Below are positions 36,744-45,231 of a DNA stretch of 64,000 nucleotides, in pieces. Where the stretch lies: the NCBI RefSeq assembly GCF_023156195.1, contig NZ_JAKUKA010000001.1, positions 868,001 through 932,000 on the forward strand, read 5' to 3'. The notes under the pieces are model-generated. The model was given only the letters and a program-made list of their open reading frames with translations, did not search any database and was not told the DNA's origin. The DNA comes from Chitinophaga sedimenti (GTDB lineage: Bacteria; Bacteroidota; Bacteroidia; Chitinophagales; Chitinophagaceae). Numbering within the stretch: position 1 is the first letter of the stretch; each line of letters opens with the position of its first letter. The position numbers and the translations under genes are program-made.

Positions 36744-37583
36744 ATGAAACTGTTTTTTCGAATTTTACCTGCTTTTATAGCATTGTTTTTATCGTCCTGT
36801 AAGAAAGACGTTCGTCCTGTAGAAAAACTGAGCTTACAAGACCAGCAACAGGCAGCAATAGCGGCTGCCACCTGGGAAACAGTACTGGACGCCACTTCGT
36901 TTGCCAGTTACACGGCGTTTGAAGCGAAATGGAACTACCTGTATCCCTGGGGCTCCGACCATAACGGCAGCGCGCGCATGTATGCCAGTGCTACCGATCA
37001 CAATCACGTTTATTTATCCAACAATGAGCTGAATATCCTGGCGACGAAAATCACCTGGAATGAAGGCAACAGTACTTCTACACCTTATTATGCGATTAAG
37101 TACCATTCCGGCGCGGTGAATACGAAGGAACACGTGGTGATTAACGACCAGTTCCCTAACTGGGAAGTGAAGTGCGACTTCCAGGCGCCGTCTGTATTAG
37201 GCTCCTGGCCCGCGTTCTGGCTTACCGGTGTAAACAGCTGGCCGCCTGAAAGTGATATCATGGAGTTTAAAGGCAATAACAACAACTGGCAGAACACTTT
37301 TCGTACCTCCGCTGACGTAAGCAGTACCATCACGGCCGTGTCTAATCCAGCGGCGTGGCATACTTATCGCGTGTGGATCACGAAGACCAGCGCTACCGAC
37401 GTAGCGATTCACTATTACATTGATGGTGTGTGGAAAGCGCAGCACAACGCGAATTTCGTGAACAAACCACTGTATGTGATCATCAATATGCAAATGGAGG
37501 GATCGAGCGGAACGCCCGGCCCTACAGCGAATACTTACCTGAAAGCGCGTAACATTTATATTGGCCGTACGAGAGCGTACTAA
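36744..37583 (+). CDS. GH16 glycoside hydrolase lipoprotein
   Basis: 279-residue family 16 glycosidase (laminarinase/agarase clan), acting on beta-1,3- or mixed-linked glucans or related polymers; substrate not determined. Lipobox L-F-L-S-S-C near residue 19. Catalytic E-x-D-x-x-E motif is complete: Glu169 (nucleophile), Asp171 and Glu174 (acid/base) in P-E-S-D-I-M-E-F. Trp residues in W-P-A-F-W-L fit the substrate cleft. Start ATG 36744 chosen for the signal peptide. Transcribed separately from GH78. Confidence 0.92.
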   Translation: MKLFFRILPAFIALFLSSCKKDVRPVEKLSLQDQQQAAIAAATWETVLDATSFASYTAFEAKWNYLYPWGSDHNGSARMYASATDHNHVYLSNNELNILATKITWNEGNSTSTPYYAIKYHSGAVNTKEHVVINDQFPNWEVKCDFQAPSVLGSWPAFWLTGVNSWPPESDIMEFKGNNNNWQNTFRTSADVSSTITAVSNPAAWHTYRVWITKTSATDVAIHYYIDGVWKAQHNANFVNKPLYVIINMQMEGSSGTPGPTANTYLKARNIYIGRTRAY

Positions 37584-37642
37584 CAATTTTTTGATTCGCC
37601 TGTGGTCGTTTTTTTGATATATTTATCCTTCTAAAAATACCT

Positions 37643-38700
37643 ATGATGAAGAAAGTTTTGTTAACCGGCGGCGCCTGTTTGTTGGCCGTTACGGCGTTTT
37701 GTCAATTGCAGTCCGCCACGTTCGCCGACAGGGTACAGATTCAGGACATGGAAATCCAGACCCAGCATCTTTTAAAGGGATTATGGATGCTTACCAATAC
37801 CGGGGCTAACCAGCACCAGGGCACTGCGGTAGTGGGTTTGCAGCGAAAGAACTACTTTTCGTCTGCCGGATCCGGTGACGATTACAACGACAAAGTAGGC
37901 ATCTGGCTGAAAGGTTATTACCAAAATTTAGGTGGTGCAATGCCAATTTACATTGGCGGTGACGGTTTCAATACCGATGATTGTAAAATGATGGTGGACC
38001 GCAGTGGTAATGTGGGCATCGGTACAGTGGATGCCGGCACGTTTTTTAACCTGAACCAGGCGTCTTATCCCACTTACTCGGGCAGTGATAAAGTACTGGC
38101 AATACATTCTTCCGCACAGCCGGTGCTGGAGTTAGCCCGTAATGTAACCGGCGCTGCAGCCGGTACGCGCGTTGGCGGCCTGTATTTCACCAATACAACA
38201 GCACAACAGGATGCTCACCGCCAGTTGGCCGGTATCTGGACCGAAAGCCGCATCAGCAGCGGCTACCCTACGCTCCCCGGAGGACGGCTGGTATTTATGA
38301 CCAAAGTACCGGCAGGTGGCACACAACAGAAGATGATATTCGATGAATCGGGTTGCCGGGCATTGGTACGGAAACCACGCATGGCTACAAGCTGGCCGTA
38401 GCAGGTACCATGATCGCCGAAAAGGTAAAAGTGAAAACAGTCGCCAACTGGCCCGACTACGTTTTTGCAGACGCTTACCAGCTACCATCTTTGGGAGATG
38501 TAGCAAAGTACATCCGCGAGCATCAACGTCTACCCGAAATGCCTTCGGCAGAAGAAGTAAAGCAGGAGGGAATCGAATTGGCAGAAATGGATAAAAAGCT
38601 GTTGCAGAAGATCGAGGAACTTACCCTGTATGTCATCAAACTGGGAGAGGAGAATCAACAATTGAAGAAGGAAATGGAGGAGATTAAAGCGACTAGGTAA
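37643..38700 (+). CDS. Secreted tail-fibre-like/autoprocessing-type surface protein (one frame break)
   Basis: About 352 residues with a signal peptide (A-V-T-A-F-C-Q), a beta-rich middle with the repeated-fold signature N-V-G-I-G-T and G-I-G-T-E, and a C-terminal region W-P-D-Y-V-F-A-D-A-Y-Q-L-P-S-L, R-L-P-E-M-P-S-A-E-E-V, ending in a coiled coil (Q-K-I-E-E-L-T-L-Y-V-I-K-L). This C-terminus is widespread in Bacteroidota exported fibre-like proteins and resembles trimerising tail-fibre chaperone regions. The frame breaks at 38350-38352 (GGG should be GGGG). Role unknown; probably an oligomeric surface fibre. Confidence 0.78.
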
Positions 38701-38702
38701 AC

Positions 38703-38736
38703 AAAACGCCCGGAAACATCTTCCGTGCGTTTTTTA
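38703..38736. terminator. Terminator shared by convergent genes
   Basis: Imperfect stem AAAACGCCCGGAA / TTCCGTGCGTTTT followed by TTATAA. It lies between the fibre-like gene and the FAD oxidoreductase stop at 38734-38736. Confidence 0.7.
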
Positions 38737-40403
38737 TAATACCTGTGAAAGCTCCAGCCGCTGACCATCTTCGAACAGCCGCACTCTTAAACGGATGTAA
38801 TCGATATCCTGTACGGCGCGTTTGCTCGCAATTGCCTGCACCGCTGCAGTGGCAGCGCTTTGGCCCAGTATCATAAACACCGGCTCCATGCGGATAGAGC
38901 CGTAGGCAATATGCGAGGCGGAGATGCAAACCGGCACCAGCAGGTTATTGCATTCGTGTTTTTTCGGTACAATAGCGCCGTAGGAAATGCGGTAGGGCTG
39001 AGGTGTGCCAATGCCGACGTCGCCTTCGTTTTGCACGGAGCCGTCGCTCGTAATGTAGCGTTGTACGTTGTGTGCATCCAGTGTGTAGGAGCCCATTCCA
39101 ATAGGTTGTTTCACCGCGCGTTTGCTAAGTGTTTCGTGTTCGGTCATCACTTCGGCGCCCACCATCCGGCGTGCTTCCCGGATGTAAAGCTGATGGGGCC
39201 AGTTGCCGTTATCTGTAAATTCATCTTTCGCCAAACCCCACCGGCCCATTTCATACCGTACATCCCGCGGTACGCGCGGATCGTTAGCCAGAAGTAAAGT
39301 AATCCTTTCTGGTAAATCTCATGTTCCTTAATGATCGCCGCGCGGCGGGCATAATCGGCTTCGGGGTAATCGTAATTCATACCGATGTTATCGAAGCTGA
39401 AAGGGCCGTGGTTATTGGCGTCTGTCTTATAGTTAGGAACCGGGTCAAACTTGGAAAAGGTTTCGCGCCAGCCGGTATTGAATACACGTAACAGCAATTC
39501 ATACTGCGAGGCATCGTATCCCGGTGGTTTGGTAAAGGCCACGCGGTTTTCTTTTTCTGGGTAAGACAAAGGCGGAAGCAATAGGCCTGGATGCGTTTGT
39601 CGCCATCGCCACGCCGGCCGGGCGGAACGGGGGATACGCGAGGTAATACGCCACTGGACGGCTTTCCCGGTATTTTGTACGCGCTGATGCTTTTTTAAAG
39701 TAATGACCATGGTGTAATACGCCTACCTGCACACCGTTCCATTCTTCGTTATATACTTTAGACGCTTCGCGGCCAACCTGGTAACTCACGCCGGCTGCGG
39801 CCATCAGGTCTCCTTCGTATGTAGCGTCGATAAACATTTTACCGAGAAACTTTTTGCCGCTCAGGGTTCGGATAGATGTGATGCTGCCCGCATTTTTTGA
39901 CACGCCGCTTTTGCGGTCGAGCCACTCATTCCGGTACACGGGTATCTGGTATTCGTTAATAAAGTCTTCGAAGATCTGCTCGGCTACATGAGGCTCAAAA
40001 ACCCACATGGTACGTTCCCTGCCATCCATCGCGGGGGTACCCTGACCAATATTGCCATAATCGTCCGGGTCCTGCCAGGGCCATGCAGACGGCTGCTGGT
40101 AATGTTTGTATACACGGTGATAGAACTCCCTGGCGATGCCACCGATCGTAGATTTATTACCGGTATCTGTAAAGCCTAATCCATTGGAAGATAATCCGCC
40201 CAAATGTTTATCCGGCGATACAATGATCACTGACTTTCGCATGCGGCGGGCCTGCACTGCGGCACTGATGGCTGCCGGCGTGCCGCCGTAAATAATAATA
40301 TCGGCTTCGTACCCGGCAATAGAGATGGGGTATGTGCATGGCTGTAGCCTGGGCTGATAAGTTGGAAAATAGCCAGGACTGCCAATAGCAGCGTTTTTCT
40401 CAT
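38734..40403 (-). CDS. FAD-dependent oxidoreductase, secreted (four frame breaks)
   Basis: FAD-dependent oxidoreductase (FAD_oxidored type), 557 residues after repair. ATG at 40403 gives a signal peptide (M-R-K-T-L-L-L-A-V-L-A-I-F-Q-L-I). Then comes the dinucleotide fold A-D-I-I-I-Y-G-G-T-P-A-A-I-S-A-A, followed by G-G-L-S-S-N-G-L-G-F-T-D and the late L-G-Q-S-A-A-T-A-A. Breaks, on the plus strand: 40327-40330 (G4 should be G5), 39691-39696 (T6 should be T7), 39552-39556 (T5 should be T6) and 39284-39285 (TT should be TTT). The family is common beside carbohydrate genes in Bacteroidota; its substrate is unknown. The number of breaks is the highest in this window, but each repair restores family sequence. 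Confidence 0.85.
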
Positions 40404-41093
40404 TTCAAGTTGTTCTTTAAAGACTGTCCTAATTTGCTTTAAACGGTATTCTGCGAACGATTTTTTGAGGCTAATGTTGATTGTTTACCATTTGTTGGTT
40501 TAAATATAGGGAATTGCTCCCGACTTTATAAAAACATTCGTTAATGATAACACGATGAACATACATAATGGATTACTACTTTCAGTAAGGCCTGTTCACT
40601 TAGGCGTTCTATCATTACAATACCTGTGCCGCTAATATCTCAGCCCATGGAAGTTATGCGCTGGCTGATATGCGGCCTTGCCCTGCGGTTTTGCTTTAAT
40701 GGTTATACAATGAATGGTGCAGCCGCTTATTCTATTGGCCTGGATGCTGCCGTTAACGCTGTTACTAACGCTGGCGGTTAATCAGTGAAAGGTACTCATC
40801 GGGGAAAAATTCCCTCATACTGGTGGTCACGTTGCGCATAGGCGCCGCCGCCGGCAAATAGCCGATCAGCCCACGTTCGCTGTTAACGGACAGCCGGACA
40901 GCTGCAGGTGTTACCCGGCAGAGGCGCGACAACAGGCCGGTACGCGCGGCGGAACAGTTGTACAATGTGGGTGCATTGGGCGGCCACGGACGGAGCAAGG
41001 CGAAACTTAGCCCGTTTTTGGGTATTTTTAATGTAGTGCTGCCGGTGGAGATCAATAAGGTAAACTGACCGGTGCCGTTCAATACCCCTGAAT
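40404..41093. other. 690-base interval, no confident gene
   Basis: The first 200 bases are AT-rich and probably hold the promoter of the FAD oxidoreductase (minus strand). From about 40640 onward the base composition is coding-like. A 45-codon frame (40647-40781, plus) and a 132-codon frame (40765-41163, minus, overlapping the next gene) exist, but neither resembles a known family. A frameshifted or decayed gene is possible. Confidence 0.45.
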
Positions 41094-41533
41094 ATGGAGA
41101 AACTTTTTGTCGATCAGTCTGTAGAGATACAAGCTCCCCGGCCATTGTCTGGGAAGTGCTCACGCATCCGGAACTTAACCTGCAATGGATTCATGAATGG
41201 TGGCCGGAAGTCGTGGAGCTCAAATCGGAATGGAAAACCGGTGGCCCGGTGCAATGGTTGCTGGCAAACGAGGTAGCCGGCGCGGAAGGCCGCGTGTTCA
41301 TTTCCAATCCTCCTTCGTTACTTAGTTTCAGTTTTAAAACGGAAGAAGATAAACAGGAAGATATTACTTACAAGCTGGAGGAGATCGACTGTGGAACGCG
41401 TTTATCTGTTTCAGTGGGAGACTTTGCCGATTCGGAGGACCATATCGCCTGTTTTCCCGGGGCCGTGGTAGCCTGGAGCAAGTCGCTGCCGAAAATCAAG
41501 GAGCTGTCGGAACAGCATATCGTACAATTATAA
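41094..41533 (+). CDS. SRPBCC/AHSA1-like protein (one frame break)
   Basis: 146 residues after repair: M-E-K-L-F-V-D-Q-S-V-E-I-Q-A-P-P-A-I-V-W-E-V-L-T opening, then W-W-P-E-V-V and a C-terminal amphipathic helix, the polyketide-cyclase/AHSA1 fold. The frame breaks at 41136-41139 (CCCC should be CCCCC), which hides the true start at 41094. Paralogous fold to 31437-31892. The 3' end overlaps the convergent NTF2-like gene by 6 bases. Confidence 0.85.
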
Positions 41534-41938
41534 CAGGCCCTTTTCTTTCATCACCTGTTCCTGGTCTTCATGCGCAATATACATCACGATCTGCGCCTCG
41601 CGGGTGGGGTGGTACAGCAGGTAGTGCATGTCGAACACGATGTTCGCTGTGCCCGGCTTTTTATAGCTGGCCGACCAGGTTACTTTCGCCATCGTATAAC
41701 TTTTGCTGATCGCCTCGCTGGATACGTTTAGAACCGTCATATCGGAGAGGCCGGTTCTGAGGTTAAACTGGTGCACTTGTCCCAGCCACTCCACGAATCT
41801 TTCGTCGTTTTTATATACCTGGTTGCCATTGGGACCGGCCGCAATGAAGCTGGGCGCGTAAAACGCGGTCAGATCGCCATATGCTCCGCTCGTGGAAAGC
41901 CTGGCATACTGGTTAAAGTACTCCTGTATCGCCGTCAT
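41528..41938 (-). CDS. SnoaL/NTF2-like protein
   Basis: 136-residue NTF2-fold protein (nuclear transport factor 2 family): Y-F-N-Q-Y-A-R-L-S near the start, then F-Y-A-P-S-F-I-A-A-G-P and the beta-sheet half with K-V-T-W-S-A-S-Y. Such proteins bind small hydrophobic molecules or catalyse isomerisations; no active-site Asp/His pair can be assigned with confidence. Stand-alone gene. Confidence 0.75.
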   Translation of the reverse strand: MTAIQEYFNQYARLSTSGAYGDLTAFYAPSFIAAGPNGNQVYKNDERFVEWLGQVHQFNLRTGLSDMTVLNVSSEAISKSYTMAKVTWSASYKKPGTANIVFDMHYLLYHPTREAQIVMYIAHEDQEQVMKEKGLL

Positions 41939-42000
41939 AATGTATCCGTTTGAGTAGAACGTGCCAAAACGGATGCCAGCTATAAGCCCGCCGGACGCGG

Positions 42001-42345
42001 CTATTGGTAGATTTTTATCATTTGGGACAGTACATCGTTAATGGTATCTATCGGAAGGTCGGCTTCGGGGTCGAAGAGGAGGATCTTCATCCGCGCGCGT
42101 TTCTCGGGCAACAAGTCGGGGTGATGGATCAATTTACCTTCTACCAGTCCCAGGTAAGGCTGACCATATTTCTTGTGTGTCCAGAGGTAACAACACATCT
42201 TTTGGTCGTAACAAAAGAAGGGCATCCGGTACTTCCAGGCCTCCTGTAAATGGACGTCGAATTGCAGGATGTAGCTGCGTAGCGCCAGCAGGCAGCTTTT
42301 TTCCGGTTCAGGGCGTTGGAGGAAATATTGATCGATTTCGCGCAT
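42001..42345 (-). CDS. DUF1801 (YdhG-like) protein
   Basis: 114 residues from ATG 42345 (frame open to 42381). Opening I-D-Q-Y-F-L-Q-R-P-E-P, then W-K-Y-R-M-P-F-F-C-Y and G-L-V-E-G-K-L-I-H-H, the DUF1801 pattern, cytoplasmic and uncharacterised. It is divergent from the DUF1080 gene with only 41 bases between starts, so their promoters must overlap. Confidence 0.83.
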   Translation of the reverse strand: MREIDQYFLQRPEPEKSCLLALRSYILQFDVHLQEAWKYRMPFFCYDQKMCCYLWTHKKYGQPYLGLVEGKLIHHPDLLPEKRARMKILLFDPEADLPIDTINDVLSQMIKIYQ

Positions 42346-42386
42346 TGTTATATCTTGTAAGTTCAACAACCGTATAAGCACAAGTT

Positions 42387-43189
42387 ATGAAATATGCCGT
42401 TTATGCCCTTTGCCTGCTGGGCCTTTTTACCGGTTGCCGCACGCAAAAGCAGCCTGGCACAGCGTCGGAGCGGTGGGTTAAGTTATTCAATGGGAAAGAT
42501 ATCAATGACTGGTTCGTGAAAATCCAGCATCATGAAGTGAATGAGAACTTCGGGCAAACCTTCCGGGTAGAAGACGGTATTATCAAGGTGCGGTACGACC
42601 AGTACGGCGAGTTCAACGACCAGTTTGGCCACCTCTATTACAAAACGCCTTTTTCTTACTACCACCTGAAGATGGAGTACCGCTTCGTGGGTGAATTGCA
42701 TCGCGGCGCACCCAGTTACACCCTGCGCAACAGCGGCGTCATGTATCATTCGCAGGACCCGCGTACCATGCCCAAAGAGCAGGACTGGCCTATTTCCATC
42801 GAAATGCAGTTCCTGGGGGCCTGGGCGACGGTAAAGAGCGCACCACCGGTAACATGTGCTCTCCCGGCACGCATATCGTATACGAGGGCAAACTTGATAC
42901 CCGCCATTGCATCAATTCCACTTCCAAAACCTATGACGGCGACCAATGGGTGAAAGCGGAACTGATCGTACTCGGCGACTCCCTCATTACGCACATCATT
43001 AACGGAGATACCGTTATGCAGTACTCCAAACCGCAGATCGGCGGAGACGTTGCCAATCGTTACGACCCCAAAGAGTTCAAAGACGGAAAGATCCTGGATA
43101 AAGGGTTTATTGCCTTGCAGAGTGAAGGACAGCCGGTGGATTTCCGGAATGTGGAATTGCTGGATCTCAGTAAGCGGTATAAGAAGTAA
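42387..43189 (+). CDS. DUF1080 (3-keto-disaccharide hydrolase-type) lipoprotein (one frame break)
   Basis: 267-residue lipoprotein (lipobox L-F-T-G-C-R) with the concanavalin-like DUF1080 domain: W-V-K-L-F-N-G-K-D-I-N-D-W, then S-I-E-M-Q-F-L-G-G-L and the closing G-F-I-A-L-Q-S-E-G-Q-P-V-D-F-R-N-V-E-L. Characterised members hydrolyse 3-keto-glycosides, often alongside FAD oxidoreductases. The frame breaks at 42815-42819 (G5 should be G6). The secreted FAD oxidoreductase at 38734 could supply oxidised sugars, but the link is only by proximity. Confidence 0.9.
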
Positions 43190-43206
43190 AGTGTTGATTA
43201 TAAAGC

Positions 43207-43246
43207 GATAGCGCCGGGTTGCTGACAGCAGCCCGGCGCTATTTGT
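43207..43246 (+). terminator. Terminator after the DUF1080 gene
   Basis: Perfect 11-bp stem ATAGCGCCGGG / CCCGGCGCTAT with an internal TGCTG/CAGCA extension, then TTGTT. It sits 20 bases past the stop. Confidence 0.8.
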
Positions 43247-43253
43247 TAATGGG

Positions 43254-43376
43254 ATCGTAAGACCATCCTAAGACCATCTTTCGCTGATCCTTCGCTCATC
43301 CACCGTTCAATCGGCCGTGGTAGCGGTTTTAACGTAGGATGAGCGAAGGATCAGCGAAGGATCCAGTAAGGATCAT
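43254..43376. repeat. Inverted arrays of 11-bp phased repeats (element A)
   Basis: On the left, ATC(CT) recurs at 43254, 43265, 43276, 43287 and 43298; on the right, AGGAT recurs at 43336, 43347, 43358 and 43369. Every step is exactly 11 bases. The inner copies form a perfect 22-bp inverted repeat (43280-43301 with 43337-43358) around a 35-base centre. Not a coding repeat and not CRISPR (no spacers). A second element of the same design is at 57243-57342. The type is not known to me. Confidence 0.85.
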
Positions 43377-43392
43377 ATAACATTGCACCCTT

Positions 43393-43436
43393 ACTGAACC
43401 GTCACTGAACCATCACTGAACCATCACTGCACCATG
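43393..43436. repeat. Four direct 11-bp repeats (ACTGAACCATC type)
   Basis: ACTG(A/C)ACC units start at 43393, 43404, 43415 and 43426, again every 11 bases, 20 bases beyond element A but with an unrelated unit sequence. There is no inverted partner arm nearby. Confidence 0.85.
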
Positions 43437-43476
43437 CACCCCGGCCCTTTACCCTTCCTAAGTCTACCCGGGGGCA

Positions 43477-43614
43477 GGCTGGTCCTTTGACGAAATGGAA
43501 GGCTGGTGTGATGAATTGTCCGGAATCGCACAAGATGACCCGGAAACGTACGGGGGCGAACATGAAAAAGTGATGTTAAGTGTTGGAAATCAGCAGGTAG
43601 GGAAGTGGCATTAA
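43477..43614 (+). pseudogene. Possible coding remnant, about 45 codons
   Basis: A frame reading G-W-S-F-D-E-M-E-G-W-C-D-E-L-S and ending V-G-K-W-H at TAA 43612-43614 has protein-like composition (acidic, Trp-rich). It lacks a start codon and any matching upstream sequence. It could be the 3' end of a lost gene or a chance frame; the family is not recognised. Confidence 0.3.
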
Positions 43615-43783
43615 GATTGGATAAGTGGATACGTGCTTTTACGGCTTACCGCTATTCACAGTAAAAGTACAATGCAATCCGCGTCAATCGTGCGAATTGC
43701 GTTTTTGGTTATTAACAGGGCCTTTCAAGGTCATCCCCGCAGTGCGTTGACTAATTCATTTACAAACGGGGAGAAGCATATTA

Positions 43784-43807
43784 GAGCCGCGTACTTTTAC
43801 GCGGCTC
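43784..43807 (-). terminator. Probable terminator of the ferritin gene
   Basis: Perfect 10-bp stem GAGCCGCGTA / TACGCGGCTC with a 4-base loop, 16 bases past the ferritin stop on the minus strand. The T-tract is poor, so efficiency is uncertain. Confidence 0.6.
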
Positions 43808-43822
43808 CATTATTTTAAGGAA

Positions 43823-44356
43823 TTAGTGTCCACCTTTGCCTTTTCCTCCGCTGCCGCTCTGCTGGTTGCGGTAGAACATGATGTCGCGATCGAACAGGTA
43901 AAGACCGCTCTTGTCTTCGCCGATCAGTTCCAGTTTATCGTTCAGTGTGCGGGCCAGTCTTTCTTCCTCGATCTGTTCAGAAACGTACCATTGCAGGAAG
44001 TTATAGGTCGCATAGTCCTTTTCTTTCAGGGCCATGTCTACCAGGTCGTTGATGCTCTCGGATACCTGCAATTCATGGCGCAGGAATTCTTCGAACACGC
44101 GCTTCAGCGACTGGAAAGTGATAATGGGCTGCTCCAGCGCAGGTACTACTGCAAAACCACCACGTTCATTGATATACTTCAACAGTTTCAGCATGTGTAC
44201 GCGCTCTTCTTCAGACTGTTTATCGAAGAAGTCGGCCACACCCTGCAAGCCAGGTTGAATATCGGCCCATGAATGCATGGCGAGATATGCCTGGGAGGAA
44301 GCTGCTTCCAGCGCCAGCTGTTTGTTCAGCGCTTCTTGTAAAGTTTTGCTAAGCAT
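43823..44356 (-). CDS. Ferritin
   Basis: 177-residue non-haem ferritin that stores iron in a 24-subunit shell. Four-helix bundle with the di-iron ferroxidase ligands in place: Glu in Q-L-A-L-E-A-A-S-S-Q-A-Y near residue 17, E-E-E-R-V-H-M (Glu50 and His53 positions), and E-Q-I-E-E-E in helix C/D. The C-terminus is an unusual Gly/Ser/Lys/His tail (Q-S-G-S-G-G-K-G-K-G-G-H) beyond the fold. It is downstream of murI on the same strand, 45 bases apart after the murI end is repaired. Confidence 0.95.
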   Translation of the reverse strand: MLSKTLQEALNKQLALEAASSQAYLAMHSWADIQPGLQGVADFFDKQSEEERVHMLKLLKYINERGGFAVVPALEQPIITFQSLKRVFEEFLRHELQVSESINDLVDMALKEKDYATYNFLQWYVSEQIEEERLARTLNDKLELIGEDKSGLYLFDRDIMFYRNQQSGSGGKGKGGH

Positions 44357-44401
44357 AAGTATAAGCGGTTGTTAGTTAAGTAAATATACGGTTTTGCAAC
44401 A

Positions 44402-45222
44402 TTATAATGCCGGTGTTTAGCGGCCACCGGGGCGTCAAAGAAAATAGAAGCCTGTTTGTCAAAACCTTCCGGCGCATCCGTGGTGTAAAAAACGCGTGAA
44501 CCGCCCCGGCTGCATACGCCTTCTATCTCCGGGTGGCGCTGCAGGTAGTCAACCAGGCTATCGGCCACAATACTCCCCTGTGATAAAATCGTCATGCCTT
44601 CGGGTACGTATCGTTTTATTTTGTTGATGAGCAGCGGGTAGTGGGTGCAACCCAGTACGATCGTGTCTATGGCCGGTTCGCGGGATAACAGCTGGCCGAT
44701 GTATTTGCGGATGAAATAGTCCGCGCCCGCATCGTTCCATTCGTTGTTTTCCACCAGCGGTACCCACATGGGACAGGCTTGCTGCAACACCGTTATATCC
44801 GGGAAGAACCTGGCAATTTCTATCGGGTAAGATTCGGACGCGATGGTTCCGGCAGTACCCATCACACCTACCTTGCGGCTCCGGCTGTAGTCGCCTACTA
44901 CTTCTGTTGTTGGACGAATCACCCTAATACCCTTCTGTCCGGGTCAATGCGGGGTAAATCGTTCTGCTGGATGCTGCGTAACGCTTTGGCAGACCGTGTT
45001 ACAGGCGAGTACTACCAGCCGGCAGCCCATATCGAACAGGTGCTGTACGCATTCGAGCGTGTAGTGGTAAACGGTATCGAACGAGCGTGTGCCGTACGGT
45101 GCGCGGGCATTGTCGCCGAGATAAATGTAGTCGTACTGCGGCAGTTTATTAACCAGTTCTTTCATTACGGTTAAACCGCCATATCCTGAGTCGAAAACGC
45201 CAATCGGTCCTGGTGTGTGCAT
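44402..45222 (-). CDS. murI: Glutamate racemase (three frame breaks)
   Basis: Converts L- to D-glutamate for peptidoglycan. N-terminal G-V-F-D-S-G-Y-G-G-L-T-V and Y-L-G-D-N-A-R-A-P-Y-G; both catalytic cysteines are present, in V-V-L-A-C-N-T and I-V-L-G-C-T-H-Y-P-L. Breaks on the plus strand: about 44990-44996 (two bases lost within A-C-N-T-A-S-A-K, or one G extra), 44922-44924 (CCC should be CCCC), and near 44406 (TT should be TTT). The last restores the normal ending H-R-H-L and stop at 44402. Uncorrected, the frame would run into the ferritin gene. Repaired length 274 residues, normal. Confidence 0.9.
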
Positions 45223-45231
45223 CTTTCTGTG

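Noticed and set aside
40647..40781. 45-codon plus-strand frame as a small protein
   Set aside because: No ribosome site, no known family, length within chance expectation.
40765..41163. 132-codon minus-strand frame as a gene
   Set aside because: It overlaps the start of the SRPBCC gene, shows no known family and lacks a credible start region. Kept only as a note on the interval.
42750..42994. Minus-strand frame antisense to DUF1080
   Set aside because: A shadow of the DUF1080 gene; no independent support.
43254..43436. Possible CRISPR array
   Set aside because: Units are 11 bases and directly abutting, with no unique spacers and no cas genes in the window.
44357..44922. murI frame extending into the ferritin gene as a real overlap
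   Set aside because: Restoring one T near 44406 gives the family's normal C-terminus and stop; the extension is a frameshift product.
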